DNA of 64,000 nt, taken from contig NZ_CP197466.1 in the NCBI RefSeq assembly GCF_052180255.1, positions 2,790,001 to 2,854,000 of the forward strand, given 5' to 3'. Below, in pieces: positions 32,116-41,425 of the stretch (positions are counted from its first letter, which is position 1; each line of letters starts with the position of its first letter). A program made the position numbers and the translations under genes. This DNA comes from Paenibacillus_AM sp052180255 (GTDB taxonomy: Bacteria; Bacillota; Bacilli; Paenibacillales; NBRC-103111). Under the pieces are notes generated by a model that saw only the letters and a list, made by a program, of their open reading frames with translations, was not told the origin of the DNA and searched no databases.

Positions 32116-32937
32116 TTATTGTTTTAATTGTGCCACAAATTTTCGAATTTGCAAGAGATGGTCAGCTTTGACTTGCGGATCATCAGACTGAAGACCAGCA
32201 CCTAATTCACCGATTTGGCGTACGAGCGCACTGCCTACGACAACTCCTTCACAAACCTTCTCAAACATGGCAACATGTTCTCGTGAACTGATCCCAAAAC
32301 CTATTGCAATTGGTAAATTCGTCGCACTGCGGACACTTGCTAGAAATTCATGAATACCACTATGAAATTCAGAACGAGCACCTGTTACACCTAAAGATGA
32401 AACACAATAAATAAAACCAGAAGCATCACCTGCAATTTTGGCAATACGATCTTTCGAAGTAGGTGCCACAAGCGGAATGAGATGAATCTCATGCTTCTTC
32501 GCAACTGCTTTCACTTCTGCCGCTTCCTCGTAAGGCAGATCTGGAATGATAATGCCCGAAATATCGCTCTCCTGCATACGTTTGAATATCAGCTCTAAAC
32601 CAAGTTGAAGAACAGGATTGAAATAGGTGAAAAGGATAAAGGGCATCTTAGATCCCTCTTGCCTTGCTTGCTTCGCAACATCTAGACAATCGTAGAGTGT
32701 GACGCCGTTTTTCAAAGCTCGCTCAGACGATGCCTGAATGACTGGTCCATCTGCAAGCGGATCAGAGTATGGAACACCTAGCTCCACAAGATCGGCTCCC
32801 GCCTTCTCCAATTCATGAATAATTTCAACCGAATGAGCGGCAGAAGGATCACCAATTGTTAAAAATGGGATAAGTGCGCTTCGGTTTTGCTCCTTGAGTG
32901 CGGCGAATACGGTGTCAATACGATTATTTAAACTCAT
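32116..32937 (-). CDS. trpA: Tryptophan synthase alpha chain
   Basis: The 273-residue TIM-barrel subunit cleaves indole-3-glycerol phosphate to indole and glyceraldehyde 3-phosphate. The catalytic Glu lies in GADLVELGVPYSDPLADGP, the Asp in GIIIPDLPYEEA, and the phosphate-binding loops are GVTGARSEF and AIGFGIS. Its start overlaps the trpB stop (ATGA, 32934-32937), so the two subunits are made in step. Last of the trpEDCFBA genes. Confidence 0.97.
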   Translation of the reverse strand: MSLNNRIDTVFAALKEQNRSALIPFLTIGDPSAAHSVEIIHELEKAGADLVELGVPYSDPLADGPVIQASSERALKNGVTLYDCLDVAKQARQEGSKMPFILFTYFNPVLQLGLELIFKRMQESDISGIIIPDLPYEEAAEVKAVAKKHEIHLIPLVAPTSKDRIAKIAGDASGFIYCVSSLGVTGARSEFHSGIHEFLASVRSATNLPIAIGFGISSREHVAMFEKVCEGVVVGSALVRQIGELGAGLQSDDPQVKADHLLQIRKFVAQLKQ

Positions 32938-34136
32938 ACCCCTTCGCCCCCTTCCGCAAGATAACTCATAATGGCTGCAACGTCTTTGTCACCGCGACCA
33001 GAAAGATTTACTATAATAAGTTCATCCTTCGACATCGTTGGTGCCACTTTAATCAAGTACGCAATGGCATGGGCACTTTCCAGAGCTGGAATGATACCTT
33101 CTGTCCGAGATAACAATTGAAGTGCATCCAAGGCTTCCGCATCTGAGATCGGTACATATTCAGCGCGAGCCGTATCTTTTAGATAAGCATGTTCAGGCCC
33201 AATCCCTGGATAATCAAGTCCTGCTGAGATCGAATGTGCAATTTTGACCTGACCATATTCATCCTGCAATAAATAGCTCATCGAGCCTTGAAATACACCG
33301 TGAGTTCCTTTGGTAATCGTCGCAGCATGTTCTTCTGTGTCAATCCCTTTACCTGCAGCTTCAACACCGATTAACCGGACACTTTGATCCTTAATGAACG
33401 GATAGAACATGCCAATAGCATTCGATCCTCCGCCAACACAGGCCATAACGGCATCTGGCAAGCGTCCCTCTTTTTGCAAAATTTGAACTCTCGTCTCGTC
33501 ACCAATGACGCGTTGGAAGTCACGGACCATCATTGGGTAAGGATGAGGACCTACAGCAGAACCTAGAATATAGAACGTGTCATGTACATGACTGACCCAG
33601 TATCGAAGTGTTTCATTCCCTGCATCCTTAAGTGTGCGAGAGCCACTTGTAACAGGGACTACTTCTGCGCCAAGGAGTCTCATACGAAAGACGTTAAGTT
33701 CTTGTCTTTGCATATCCTCCTCACCCATAAACACCTTGCATTCCAATCCTAATAAAGCAGCAACCGTTGCTGTCGCAACACCATGCTGTCCCGCTCCAGT
33801 CTCCGCAATGACTTTTTTCTTGCCCATTCTTTTGGCTAAAACAGCTTGGCCAATCGTATTATTAATTTTGTGGGCACCCGTATGATTTAAATCTTCACGC
33901 TTTAAGTAAATTTTAGCCCCACCAAGTTGTTCACTCAGACGCTTAGCATGATATAACGATGTCGGTCTTCCGGAGTATTCTTTTAATAATTCATTAACCT
34001 CTGCGATAAAATCAGGCTCTACCGCAAACTTTCGGTATGCTTCTTCCAGCTCATTTAAGGCATTCATTAATGTTTCAGGAACGTATTTCCCACCGAATTT
34101 CCCAAAACGTCCATGTTCATCAGGAACTGTAGTCAT
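32934..34136 (-). CDS. trpB: Tryptophan synthase beta chain
   Basis: The 400-residue PLP enzyme condenses indole with serine. The N-terminal FGKFGGKYVPETLM, the PLP lysine in LNHTGAHKINNTIGQA, AETGAGQHGVATA, and the phosphate-binding GGGSNAIGMF loop are all present. It overlaps the end of trpF by 17 bp and the start of trpA by 4 bp. Confidence 0.97.
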   Translation of the reverse strand: MTTVPDEHGRFGKFGGKYVPETLMNALNELEEAYRKFAVEPDFIAEVNELLKEYSGRPTSLYHAKRLSEQLGGAKIYLKREDLNHTGAHKINNTIGQAVLAKRMGKKKVIAETGAGQHGVATATVAALLGLECKVFMGEEDMQRQELNVFRMRLLGAEVVPVTSGSRTLKDAGNETLRYWVSHVHDTFYILGSAVGPHPYPMMVRDFQRVIGDETRVQILQKEGRLPDAVMACVGGGSNAIGMFYPFIKDQSVRLIGVEAAGKGIDTEEHAATITKGTHGVFQGSMSYLLQDEYGQVKIAHSISAGLDYPGIGPEHAYLKDTARAEYVPISDAEALDALQLLSRTEGIIPALESAHAIAYLIKVAPTMSKDELIIVNLSGRGDKDVAAIMSYLAEGGEGV

Positions 34137-34833
34137 CTCGCTTCAACCTCTCCACAAAGTCTTTTATTTTCTCTATATCTTTCCGTCCATTAGTCTCTAC
34201 TCCACTTGATACGTCGATTCCATCTACTTCATAAGCATCCACCAATTTCCGTACATTGTCTGGATGCAGGCCTCCTGCTACGATTAGCTTAATTTCAGCT
34301 TGCTTTGCCCACTCCGCATATTGGGGGATGAGTTCCCAGTGAAAGGCCCTGCCCGAACCTCCACCATAAACAGGATCATGTGTATCGAGCAATATAGCGT
34401 CAATCACATCCTGGTAGCATTCTAGTCTTGTACGTATTTCATCGAACCAAGAAGCATCAACATTCACGTCAATATGCTCGCCTCGGATCGAAATCACTTT
34501 ATATACTTGCACCCCGAACTTCTTTTTCACCCATTCACAAAATTGTGGCGATTCATCACCATGCAGCTGAACAACATCAAGCGCTGCGTGTTCAAGAACT
34601 TGAGTTAGCTCCTCTTCAGTCGGATTAACAAACACGCCCACTGATATCGGCAGATTACGATCTTTCTGCCCCTTTATGTGATTCAGATAAGCAATCATCT
34701 CACTTGCTTGCTCCGTAGTCACACGCCGCTTACTTGGTGCAAAGACAAATCCGATTTGATCGATGGGTAATGATTGGATTGATTTTAACACTTCAACGCC
34801 CTGAAGTCCACAAATTTTAATTGTCGGTTTCAT
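34120..34833 (-). CDS. trpF: Phosphoribosylanthranilate isomerase
   Basis: The 237-residue TIM-barrel enzyme has the catalytic Cys in the opening segment TIKICGLQGVEVL, QIGFVFAPSKRRV, DVVQLHGDES and the catalytic Asp in DAILLDTHDP, ending with VDGIDVSSGVET. It carries out the Amadori rearrangement in tryptophan synthesis. It starts three bases after trpC and overlaps trpB by 17 bp. Confidence 0.96.
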   Translation of the reverse strand: MKPTIKICGLQGVEVLKSIQSLPIDQIGFVFAPSKRRVTTEQASEMIAYLNHIKGQKDRNLPISVGVFVNPTEEELTQVLEHAALDVVQLHGDESPQFCEWVKKKFGVQVYKVISIRGEHIDVNVDASWFDEIRTRLECYQDVIDAILLDTHDPVYGGGSGRAFHWELIPQYAEWAKQAEIKLIVAGGLHPDNVRKLVDAYEVDGIDVSSGVETNGRKDIEKIKDFVERLKRDDYSS

Positions 34834-34836
34834 CCA

Positions 34837-35622
34837 TTAAATCCGCCCCATCAAATGGTAAACGGCTTCTTCAACCGAGTGCTGGCGCATCAGATGCTCA
34901 CCTACAAGTACACCGTGTGCACCGACTTGCTGCAAGTAGCCCATATCCTTCGCACCTGAAATTCCACTCTCACTAATAACCGTTCGATCCTTCGGAATGT
35001 GAGCTATCATATCTTCAGTCGTCTTCAAATCAGTAACAAATGTTCGCAAGTCCCGATTATTAATACCGATTAACGTTGCATCCAATTTCAAGGCTCGCTC
35101 CAGTTCTGAACGATCATGTACCTCAACAAGGGCGTCCATTCCCAGATCACGAATAAGTGTTAAATAGGTTTTGAGTTGTTCATCACTTAGTATCGCGGCA
35201 ATAAGGAGCACAGCATCTGCTCCTATCAAGCGAGCTTCATAAATTTGCAAGGGATCAACTGTGAAATCCTTGCGAAGCAGTGGTAATGTCACAGTCTGCT
35301 GAATGGCTTGCAAATAGGCGTTGCTGCCTTGAAAATAATCCCGATCTGTCAGTACAGATATGCAATCAGCACCTGCACGTTCATAAGCCGCTGCAAGCTC
35401 AACTGGCTGGAAATCTTCTCGAATCAATCCTTTAGAAGGAGATGCCTTCTTTACTTCGGCAATAAGACCCATCGACCGCTTTTTACCCAACGTGAGATTT
35501 GCTTCAAAACCTCGGCATGGTGACATACTCGCAATTTGCCGCTCCGCTTCAACACATGTAAGCTTCATGCGCAATTGCTCAACTTCTGCAATTTTTGTCT
35601 TTACAATCCGGTCAAGAAACAT
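34837..35622 (-). CDS. trpC: Indole-3-glycerol phosphate synthase
   Basis: The 261-residue TIM-barrel enzyme closes the indole ring. Catalytic Lys and Glu sit in IAEVKKASPSKGLIREDF, then PLLRKDFTVDPLQIYEAR, LVEVHDRSELERAL, GINNRDLRTF and SESGISGAKD. It overlaps the end of trpD by 11 bp. Confidence 0.96.
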   Translation of the reverse strand: MFLDRIVKTKIAEVEQLRMKLTCVEAERQIASMSPCRGFEANLTLGKKRSMGLIAEVKKASPSKGLIREDFQPVELAAAYERAGADCISVLTDRDYFQGSNAYLQAIQQTVTLPLLRKDFTVDPLQIYEARLIGADAVLLIAAILSDEQLKTYLTLIRDLGMDALVEVHDRSELERALKLDATLIGINNRDLRTFVTDLKTTEDMIAHIPKDRTVISESGISGAKDMGYLQQVGAHGVLVGEHLMRQHSVEEAVYHLMGRI

Positions 35623-36652
35623 GGCTGTACTCTCCTGTAAATGAAATTAACTGCTGTAATTTTAGTGCGGCTTTACCCTCGTCAATCATATCAGCTGCCA
35701 ATTTAATGCCTTCTTGAATCGTAGAAGCGAGTCCTGTTACGAAAAAGCATGCTCCACTATTCGCAAGTACAATATCTCGATATGCACCGCGTTCACCTGC
35801 GAATACACTGCGAATAATAGCTGCGTTTTGCGCGGCATCTCCACCTTTTACATCTGCTAGCGCGTAGGTTCTTAAGCCTAACTCATCCGGGGACAATTCA
35901 TACGTCCGAATTTCACCACTACGAAGTTCGGTTACTTTCGTTGGTGCCGAAATCGAAATCTCATCTAATCCATCAAGTGAAGAAACAACAAGTGCACGAT
36001 GTAAGCCAAGCTCTCTTAGTGCATGTGCAAGTAATTCTGTTTTACTACGATCGAAGACACCGAGTAATTGACGATCAGCTCCAGCTGGATTTGTTAGCGG
36101 ACCTAATAGATTGAACACAGTGCGTACACCAAGTTCCCGACGTGGACCAGCAGCATGTTTCATCGATTCGTGATATTGCTGAGCAAACATGAAGCAAATA
36201 CCTAATTGATCTAAGCAAGCAGCAGATTGTGGGCTGGATAAGGTTATGTTCACGCCTAGAGCCTCTAAGACATCCGCAGAACCGCTTCGAGAGGACATGC
36301 CTCTATTTCCATGTTTTGCCACCCGAATGCCACCAGCCGCCGCTACAATCGCTGAAGCCGTCGAAATATTGAACGTTCCCGCTCCATCTCCCCCTGTTCC
36401 GCATGTATCCAATAAATTGCGCTGTTCGGTTGGAAGAATCAAACCCTTATTCCGCATGACTTCAGCAAAGCCCGTCACTTCATCGATCGATTCACCTTTC
36501 ATGCGAAGTACAGCTAGTAAGCCTCCGATTTGTGCAGAAGTTGCTTCCCCATCCATGATGTGTGCCATCACAATTCGTGCTTCCTCACGACTTAGATTAC
36601 TTCCACTTATGACCTTAGCGATGGCTGCTCCTACTGAGAATTGGTTTTCCAT
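35612..36652 (-). CDS. trpD: Anthranilate phosphoribosyltransferase
   Basis: The 346-residue enzyme attaches the phosphoribosyl group from PRPP to anthranilate. The PRPP site appears as LLDTCGTGGDGAGTFNIST, then KHGNRGMSSRSGSADVLEALGV and FNLLGPLTNPAG. Its start lies five bases before trpE ends. It shares the trp transcript. Confidence 0.96.
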   Translation of the reverse strand: MENQFSVGAAIAKVISGSNLSREEARIVMAHIMDGEATSAQIGGLLAVLRMKGESIDEVTGFAEVMRNKGLILPTEQRNLLDTCGTGGDGAGTFNISTASAIVAAAGGIRVAKHGNRGMSSRSGSADVLEALGVNITLSSPQSAACLDQLGICFMFAQQYHESMKHAAGPRRELGVRTVFNLLGPLTNPAGADRQLLGVFDRSKTELLAHALRELGLHRALVVSSLDGLDEISISAPTKVTELRSGEIRTYELSPDELGLRTYALADVKGGDAAQNAAIIRSVFAGERGAYRDIVLANSGACFFVTGLASTIQEGIKLAADMIDEGKAALKLQQLISFTGEYSHVS

Positions 36653-36656
36653 TCCC

Positions 36657-38189
36657 TTACCCTCCGTTTCCTACTAATTGTTCAGATTGATCCACTTTAA
36701 ACATTTCTTCTGCTACACGAATCGAAGTTAAAAGTGCTTTTGCCTTATTGACTGTTTCCTCATATTCCTTCTCAGGGATTGAATCACCAACGATTCCTGC
36801 CCCTGCCTGCACATAAGCTTTACCACCTTTGAAAATAATCGTTCGAATTGTAATACATGTATCCAAGTTACCCGAAAATCCTAAATATCCAATTGCACCG
36901 GCATATGGCCCACGTCCCTCATTCTCCATCTCTGCGATGATCTCCATCGCCCGCAGCTTAGGTGCTCCAGATACCGTACCCGCTGGCATACAAGATAGAA
37001 AAGCATCGAAGAAATCCTTATCCTTTCGAAGCTTACCAGACACGTTCGAAACAATGTGCATCACATGCGAATAACGTTGAACATCCATAAACGTGTCACA
37101 ACGAACCGAACCAAAATCGGACACACGACCCAGATCATTACGACCTAAATCAACCAACATCAGATGCTCTGCACGTTCTTTCTCATCGGCTAATAGTTCT
37201 TCTGCCAATGCTTGATCTTCATCCGCCGTCTTTCCTCTTGGTCTTGTTCCAGCGATTGGCATTGTTTCCACTCGCTCATCCTCTACTCGAACGAGAAGCT
37301 CAGGGGATGTACCAACAATGACTTCATCGTCCATTTTGAGATAATACATGTAAGGAGAAGGGTTCATCGTACGTAAGACTCGATATACTTGCAATGGTGA
37401 TACTTCTGTCGTTATTTCAAAGCGCTGTGATAGTACCACTTGAAAAATATCTCCTGCACGGATGTACTCTTTTGCTTGTTCCACATTGTTGATGTATTGT
37501 TCTTTGGTTACATTAGATCGAATATCTCCAAGTTCCACATGTTCTGCGATTGGTACATGAGTCATCGTCACTTGTTGCGTTTTCTTTTTCAAATCAGCAA
37601 CTGTCGCTTCAATCCTCGCACACGTTTTGTTATAAGCATCCGTGATCGATTGAGTTGTCGCATCTTCTGGTATGTGTACATTCGCAATCACCTTGATTTG
37701 TTGTTTAAAATGATCAAACACAATCACTTGATCGCTAAACATAAATTGCATATCATTCATATCCAAGTCATCGACTCGATGCTTGGGAAGCTTTTCATAA
37801 TATTGGAGTAGATCATATCCGAAAAATCCTACCGCCCCACCTGTAAACCGTGGCAAATCCGGCAAATCTGGTGAACGGTAAGTACTTAAATAACGTTTCA
37901 TCACTTCAACTGGTTTTTCCTGAGTAAGTATCGTCTCTGTTTTGAAATCGATCTGTGTTATGCCATTCTTCGCTTTTATCAGGAGGAAAGGGTCGCGGCC
38001 GATGAATGAATAACGTGCCCATTTCACGCCGCCCTCAACACTCTCTAGTAAAAATGCACGATCTTCTTCGTAAAAATGTTGAAACAATCGAATCGGTGTT
38101 TCTGTATCTGCAAGTATGGATCGCACGATCGGAATAAGATTGTACGACTTCGACAACTCGATTACTTGCTTCAGCTCTGCTCCACTCAT
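36657..38189 (-). CDS. trpE: Anthranilate synthase component I
   Basis: The ~510-residue enzyme converts chorismate to anthranilate together with a glutaminase. The LLESVEGG segment near the N-terminus is the tryptophan feedback site, and the C-terminal chorismate domain has GDIFQVVLSQRF, PSPYMYYL, GTSPELLVR, TMPIAGTRPRGK and CMPAGTVSGAPKLRAME. No trpG lies in the operon; in Bacillus the glutaminase is shared with the folate operon. ATG 38189 follows GAGGAGAGGG; a GTG at 38192 is directly adjacent. Expression is controlled by the leader at 38193-38605. Confidence 0.96.
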   Translation of the reverse strand: MSGAELKQVIELSKSYNLIPIVRSILADTETPIRLFQHFYEEDRAFLLESVEGGVKWARYSFIGRDPFLLIKAKNGITQIDFKTETILTQEKPVEVMKRYLSTYRSPDLPDLPRFTGGAVGFFGYDLLQYYEKLPKHRVDDLDMNDMQFMFSDQVIVFDHFKQQIKVIANVHIPEDATTQSITDAYNKTCARIEATVADLKKKTQQVTMTHVPIAEHVELGDIRSNVTKEQYINNVEQAKEYIRAGDIFQVVLSQRFEITTEVSPLQVYRVLRTMNPSPYMYYLKMDDEVIVGTSPELLVRVEDERVETMPIAGTRPRGKTADEDQALAEELLADEKERAEHLMLVDLGRNDLGRVSDFGSVRCDTFMDVQRYSHVMHIVSNVSGKLRKDKDFFDAFLSCMPAGTVSGAPKLRAMEIIAEMENEGRGPYAGAIGYLGFSGNLDTCITIRTIIFKGGKAYVQAGAGIVGDSIPEKEYEETVNKAKALLTSIRVAEEMFKVDQSEQLVGNGG

Positions 38190-38258
38190 CACTTACCCTC
38201 TCCTCTGCTAAAAGTTGTACACAACAACTTACCTCATTTTTTGGACTCTATGTCACGC

Positions 38259-38286
38259 AAAAAAACCTCTACGAGTCGTAGAGGTT
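38259..38286 (-). terminator. trp attenuator terminator
   Basis: Arms AACCTCTACGA and TCGTAGAGGTT match perfectly and are followed by T7 on the minus strand, ~70 bp before trpE. The 5' arm (CUCUAC) can alternatively pair with GUAGAG in the triplet array. Confidence 0.88.
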
Positions 38287-38496
38287 CATGTTGAAGTTTA
38301 TTTAAGAGACGCGGGTAGACTAAATTAAGCGTTACTGAATAACAAAGATAAACAACTGGTACTCACATCAAAATTATCAATGTGTGCGCCAAATTGTATA
38401 TCAAGTCATACGAGAACTGCCTAAATTAACTTTACTCCGCATGGCATATCCACCACTAACGCCTTCGATCTTACTCGAACAACGCCTGGCTTCACA

Positions 38497-38539
38497 CTCT
38501 GCTCATCTCAACTAAACTCATCTACACTAATCTCTACTC
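38497..38539 (-). promoter_or_regulatory. TRAP (MtrB) binding site
   Basis: On the minus strand nine consecutive triplets (six GAG, three TAG) are each separated by exactly two bases; a tenth, AAG, follows the pattern at 38543-38545 with a 3-base gap. TRAP binds 11 such triplets around its ring in the Bacillus trp leader. Confidence 0.9.
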
Positions 38540-38576
38540 TGTCTTACGTTTACTGCACGATGCTAAACTTAAAATC

Positions 38577-38605
38577 ACTATATACGGGTTACCACGAACT
38601 GTCAA
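38577..38605 (-). promoter_or_regulatory. Sigma-A promoter of trpEDCFBA
   Basis: TTGACA (38600-38605) and TATAGT (38577-38582) on the minus strand with a 17-bp spacer, just after the aroH stop. Confidence 0.8.
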
Positions 38606-38609
38606 TTAC

Positions 38610-38978
38610 TTATTTTAACAAATCTGGACGTAAAATCGTTGCACCGTTTAGATACGCATGATGAATTTCATGCTGCTCTTTGGTTGTATTCACCATTACC
38701 ATTAATCGAATGCATTTCGCTAAAGAATTTTCCACTTGTATTTCTACCGAGCACATGAGCGGCACAAGCTCCCAGCCCTCCATATTCCGAATGGCTCTAG
38801 CTGGGAAAGTTGCAGTTAAGTCCCCTGTAACAGTAATAAATACCGACGCAATATCTTTGGGGTCGGTATCGTTATTTTTCACAATCTCACTTAACAAATC
38901 GATAGTTGCTGTCAATATTTCATCAGCATCGTTATTCTCTACAGTCGTAGCACCGCGAATCCCTCTTACAACCATCAT
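38610..38978 (-). CDS. aroH: Monofunctional chorismate mutase (AroH type)
   Basis: The 122-residue trimeric-type mutase converts chorismate to prephenate. MVVRGIRGATTVENNDADEI and the C-terminal active-site Arg/Cys region (VPLMCSVEIQVENSLAKCIRLM) match the Bacillus AroH family. It overlaps aroB by four bases and ends just before the trp promoter. Start 38978 or 38975 (adjacent Met codons). Confidence 0.95.
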   Translation of the reverse strand: MMVVRGIRGATTVENNDADEILTATIDLLSEIVKNNDTDPKDIASVFITVTGDLTATFPARAIRNMEGWELVPLMCSVEIQVENSLAKCIRLMVMVNTTKEQHEIHHAYLNGATILRPDLLK

Positions 38979-40072
38979 GATGTTTCCTCCTTCAATTGCT
39001 CAATAACGTCACGTACCCATTCAGAGGACACATTGCGATTCACTTCTACTTTTCCGATTGCAGTTGGTATGACAAATACCATTCTGCCTTCCTTAAACTT
39101 CTTATCATGAGCCATTGCATCCATAATTGCATCTGTATCAAAATGCTCTGGCAGTTGCGTTGGTAATTCGAACTTTCTGAGCAGCTTTCTTGTTTCCTGT
39201 TCGATTTCTGCAGAATAGCCTAGTCTTTGCGCTAGTTTTGCAGCACCAACCATCCCAATTGAAATGGCTTCGCCATGGAGTAATTCTCCATATCCGGCCA
39301 CAGCTTCAAGCGCATGACCAATTGTATGCCCCAAATTCAAAATCGCACGTAAGTCATTTTCTCGCTCATCTTGGGAGACTACATAAGATTTCACCTGGCA
39401 GCCTTTATGTAGACCATATTGCAGGGATTTCGCATCAAGAGCCAATAATTCGTCCACATGTTCATCTAGCCAGGAAACAAATTGTTCATCCCAAATTAAG
39501 CCGTGTTTTACCATCTCGGCATAGCCTGAACGAATCTCTCGAGGTGACAAGGTTCGAAGTGTATCCACATCATACAGAACAAGCTCCGGTTGATGGAAAG
39601 CACCGATAATATTTTTGGCAATCCGGTGATTGACTGCTACCTTACCGCCTACCGAAGAATCATGAGCAAGGATCGTCGTCGGCATCTGAATAAAGCGAAT
39701 CCCACGCATAAAGGTTGCAGCAACAAAACCTGCCAAGTCACCTACGACCCCACCGCCTAATGCAATGACAGAAGAGTTCCGATCGAGATTACCCTCAAGT
39801 GCTGTTGTGATGATACCTTCAAATATAGCCAGAGACTTCGACTTCTCGCCAGATGGAACAATGTGGGATACCAACTGATATCCCGCGTTATTCAAGCTTT
39901 CTACTACTGTACTCAAATGTGCTGCTGCAACTGCTTCATCCGTCACGATCAATAATGTTGATTTTTTACCAATGCCATGACGCTCTAGATAAGTAGCAGC
40001 ATCTGACAACAAACCTTCCCCGATATAAATCGGATACGACCTATGTCCTAAATCAACCTGCAGTTCCATCAT
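38975..40072 (-). CDS. aroB: 3-dehydroquinate synthase
   Basis: The 365-residue NAD- and zinc-dependent enzyme makes dehydroquinate for the shikimate pathway. ALGGGVVGDLAGFVAATFMRGIRFIQMPTT is the NAD/active-site block (here read in parts), then DSSVGGKVAVNH, GYAEMVKHGLI and the zinc histidines in NLGHTIGHALE and HGEAISIGM. It starts one base after aroC. Confidence 0.96.
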   Translation of the reverse strand: MMELQVDLGHRSYPIYIGEGLLSDAATYLERHGIGKKSTLLIVTDEAVAAAHLSTVVESLNNAGYQLVSHIVPSGEKSKSLAIFEGIITTALEGNLDRNSSVIALGGGVVGDLAGFVAATFMRGIRFIQMPTTILAHDSSVGGKVAVNHRIAKNIIGAFHQPELVLYDVDTLRTLSPREIRSGYAEMVKHGLIWDEQFVSWLDEHVDELLALDAKSLQYGLHKGCQVKSYVVSQDERENDLRAILNLGHTIGHALEAVAGYGELLHGEAISIGMVGAAKLAQRLGYSAEIEQETRKLLRKFELPTQLPEHFDTDAIMDAMAHDKKFKEGRMVFVIPTAIGKVEVNRNVSSEWVRDVIEQLKEETS

Positions 40073-40073
40073 A

Positions 40074-41234
40074 TTAATAGCTCTCCACTTGAGCTTGGTA
40101 TTGTTTCAAATTATTACGAATTTCTTCAACGGAATCTCCGCCGAATTTTTCCATAAATGCCTGTGCTACTTCCCATGCAATCACATTTTCCATAATGACT
40201 GCTGCTGCCGGCACCGCACAAGTATCGGAACGCTCTACCTGAGCTGTAAAAGGCTCTTTCGTATCAATATCCACACTTGGCAATGGCTTGTATAAGGTTG
40301 AGATTGGCTTCATCACCCCGCGAACAACAATAGGCTCACCCGTTGTCATTCCACCTTCAAAACCGCCCGCTCGATTGGATGACCGACTGAATCCACCGTC
40401 TTCAGAGTACACAATTGGATCATGCACATTTGAACCACGACGTTCTGCTGCTTCAAAACCAATGCCGAATTCTACACCTTTAAAGGCTTGAATGGACACG
40501 ACTGCTTGCGCAATACGTCCATCTAATTTACGATCCCATTGCACGTGACTACCTAGTCCAACAGGGACACCTTCTACAATAACTTCAACGATTCCACCCA
40601 ATGTATCGCCATCCGCTTTAGCCGCATCAATTGCTGTAATCATGGCAGCTTCTGCTTCTTTATCTGTTACGCGAAGTGGTGACTCTTCCGTAATACGAAT
40701 GAGATCATCAATCGGCATTTCCTCACGTTTTACAACAACTTCACCTAGACGAATTACTTGACAAGCCAGCTTGATTCCAAACAACTCTAAAAGTTGTCTT
40801 GCCACTCCACCGCAGGCCACACGCATCGTTGTTTCACGCGCTGAAGATCGCTCTAGAATATTTCGTAAATCTTTTTGATTGTATTTTAAACCGCCATTTA
40901 AATCGGCATGACCGGGTCGCGGGCGATTTACTCGACGCTTGGCTTCTCCATCTTCAATGGATTCGATACTCATAATCGAAGTCCAATTTTTCCAATCGTT
41001 GTTATCAACTACGAGCGCAACAGGAGCCCCTGTCGTCTTGCCATGACGAACCCCGCCAACAACACGTACCGTATCTTTCTCAATCTGCATGCGACGACCG
41101 CGGCCATAGCCCTTTTGCCGTCTATGTAGTTGATGATTAACTTCTTCAAAATCGATTTCAACATTACTTGGCATACCTTCAATGATAGCCGTTAATTGTG
41201 GTCCATGCGTTTCTCCTGCAGTTAAATATCTCAT
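40074..41234 (-). CDS. aroC: Chorismate synthase
   Basis: The 386-residue FMN-dependent enzyme (called aroF in Bacillus) completes chorismate. Signatures are TAGETHGPQLTAIIEGMP at the start, RPGHADLNGGLKYN, RSSARETTMRVACG and SNRAGGFEGGMTTGEPIVVRG. It begins the aroC-aroB-aroH run with a good promoter at 41317-41345 and the site AAAGGGGAGAAAG before the ATG. Confidence 0.96.
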   Translation of the reverse strand: MRYLTAGETHGPQLTAIIEGMPSNVEIDFEEVNHQLHRRQKGYGRGRRMQIEKDTVRVVGGVRHGKTTGAPVALVVDNNDWKNWTSIMSIESIEDGEAKRRVNRPRPGHADLNGGLKYNQKDLRNILERSSARETTMRVACGGVARQLLELFGIKLACQVIRLGEVVVKREEMPIDDLIRITEESPLRVTDKEAEAAMITAIDAAKADGDTLGGIVEVIVEGVPVGLGSHVQWDRKLDGRIAQAVVSIQAFKGVEFGIGFEAAERRGSNVHDPIVYSEDGGFSRSSNRAGGFEGGMTTGEPIVVRGVMKPISTLYKPLPSVDIDTKEPFTAQVERSDTCAVPAAAVIMENVIAWEVAQAFMEKFGGDSVEEIRNNLKQYQAQVESY

Positions 41235-41316
41235 GGCTTTCTCCCCTTTTCTCTGATAACCCGATCTTTTATCCTTAGTTACGCTTTAACGCTTTGGCGT
41301 ACTGATTCATGTGGAT

Positions 41317-41345
41317 ATTATAGTATAGGACATATCGTTTGACAA
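41317..41345 (-). promoter_or_regulatory. Sigma-A promoter of aroC-aroB-aroH
   Basis: TTGTCA (41340-41345) and TATAAT (41317-41322) with a 17-bp spacer on the minus strand; it partly follows the terminator at 41356-41392. Confidence 0.75.
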
Positions 41346-41355
41346 CAAGCATAAC

Positions 41356-41392
41356 AAAAAACACGCCTTCGTCAATAGTGACCTGAGCGTGT
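41356..41392 (-). terminator. Terminator after the small gene at 41426
   Basis: ACACGC/GCGTGT arms with inner GTCA/TGAC pairing and T6 on the minus strand. Confidence 0.75.
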
Positions 41393-41425
41393 CAGTGATT
41401 CTTTTGTTCCATTTAAGCAATCTAT

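Larger units (their letters stand above)
38193..38605 (-). promoter_or_regulatory. trp operon leader with promoter, TRAP site and attenuator
   Basis: This 400-bp gap between aroH and trpE holds a complete attenuation region. The promoter lies at 38577-38605, the (G/U)AG triplet array at 38497-38539 and a terminator at 38259-38286, followed by a small hairpin (AAGTTGT/ACAACTT) ahead of the trpE ribosome site. The ~200 nt between the triplet array and the terminator contain no ORF rich in Trp codons, so ribosome-mediated attenuation or a T-box is not supported. Confidence 0.85.

Noticed and set aside
38300..38496. Possible T-box or Trp-codon leader peptide in the trp leader
   Set aside because: No T-box core sequence and no short ORF with Trp codons was found; the triplet array and mtrB explain regulation.
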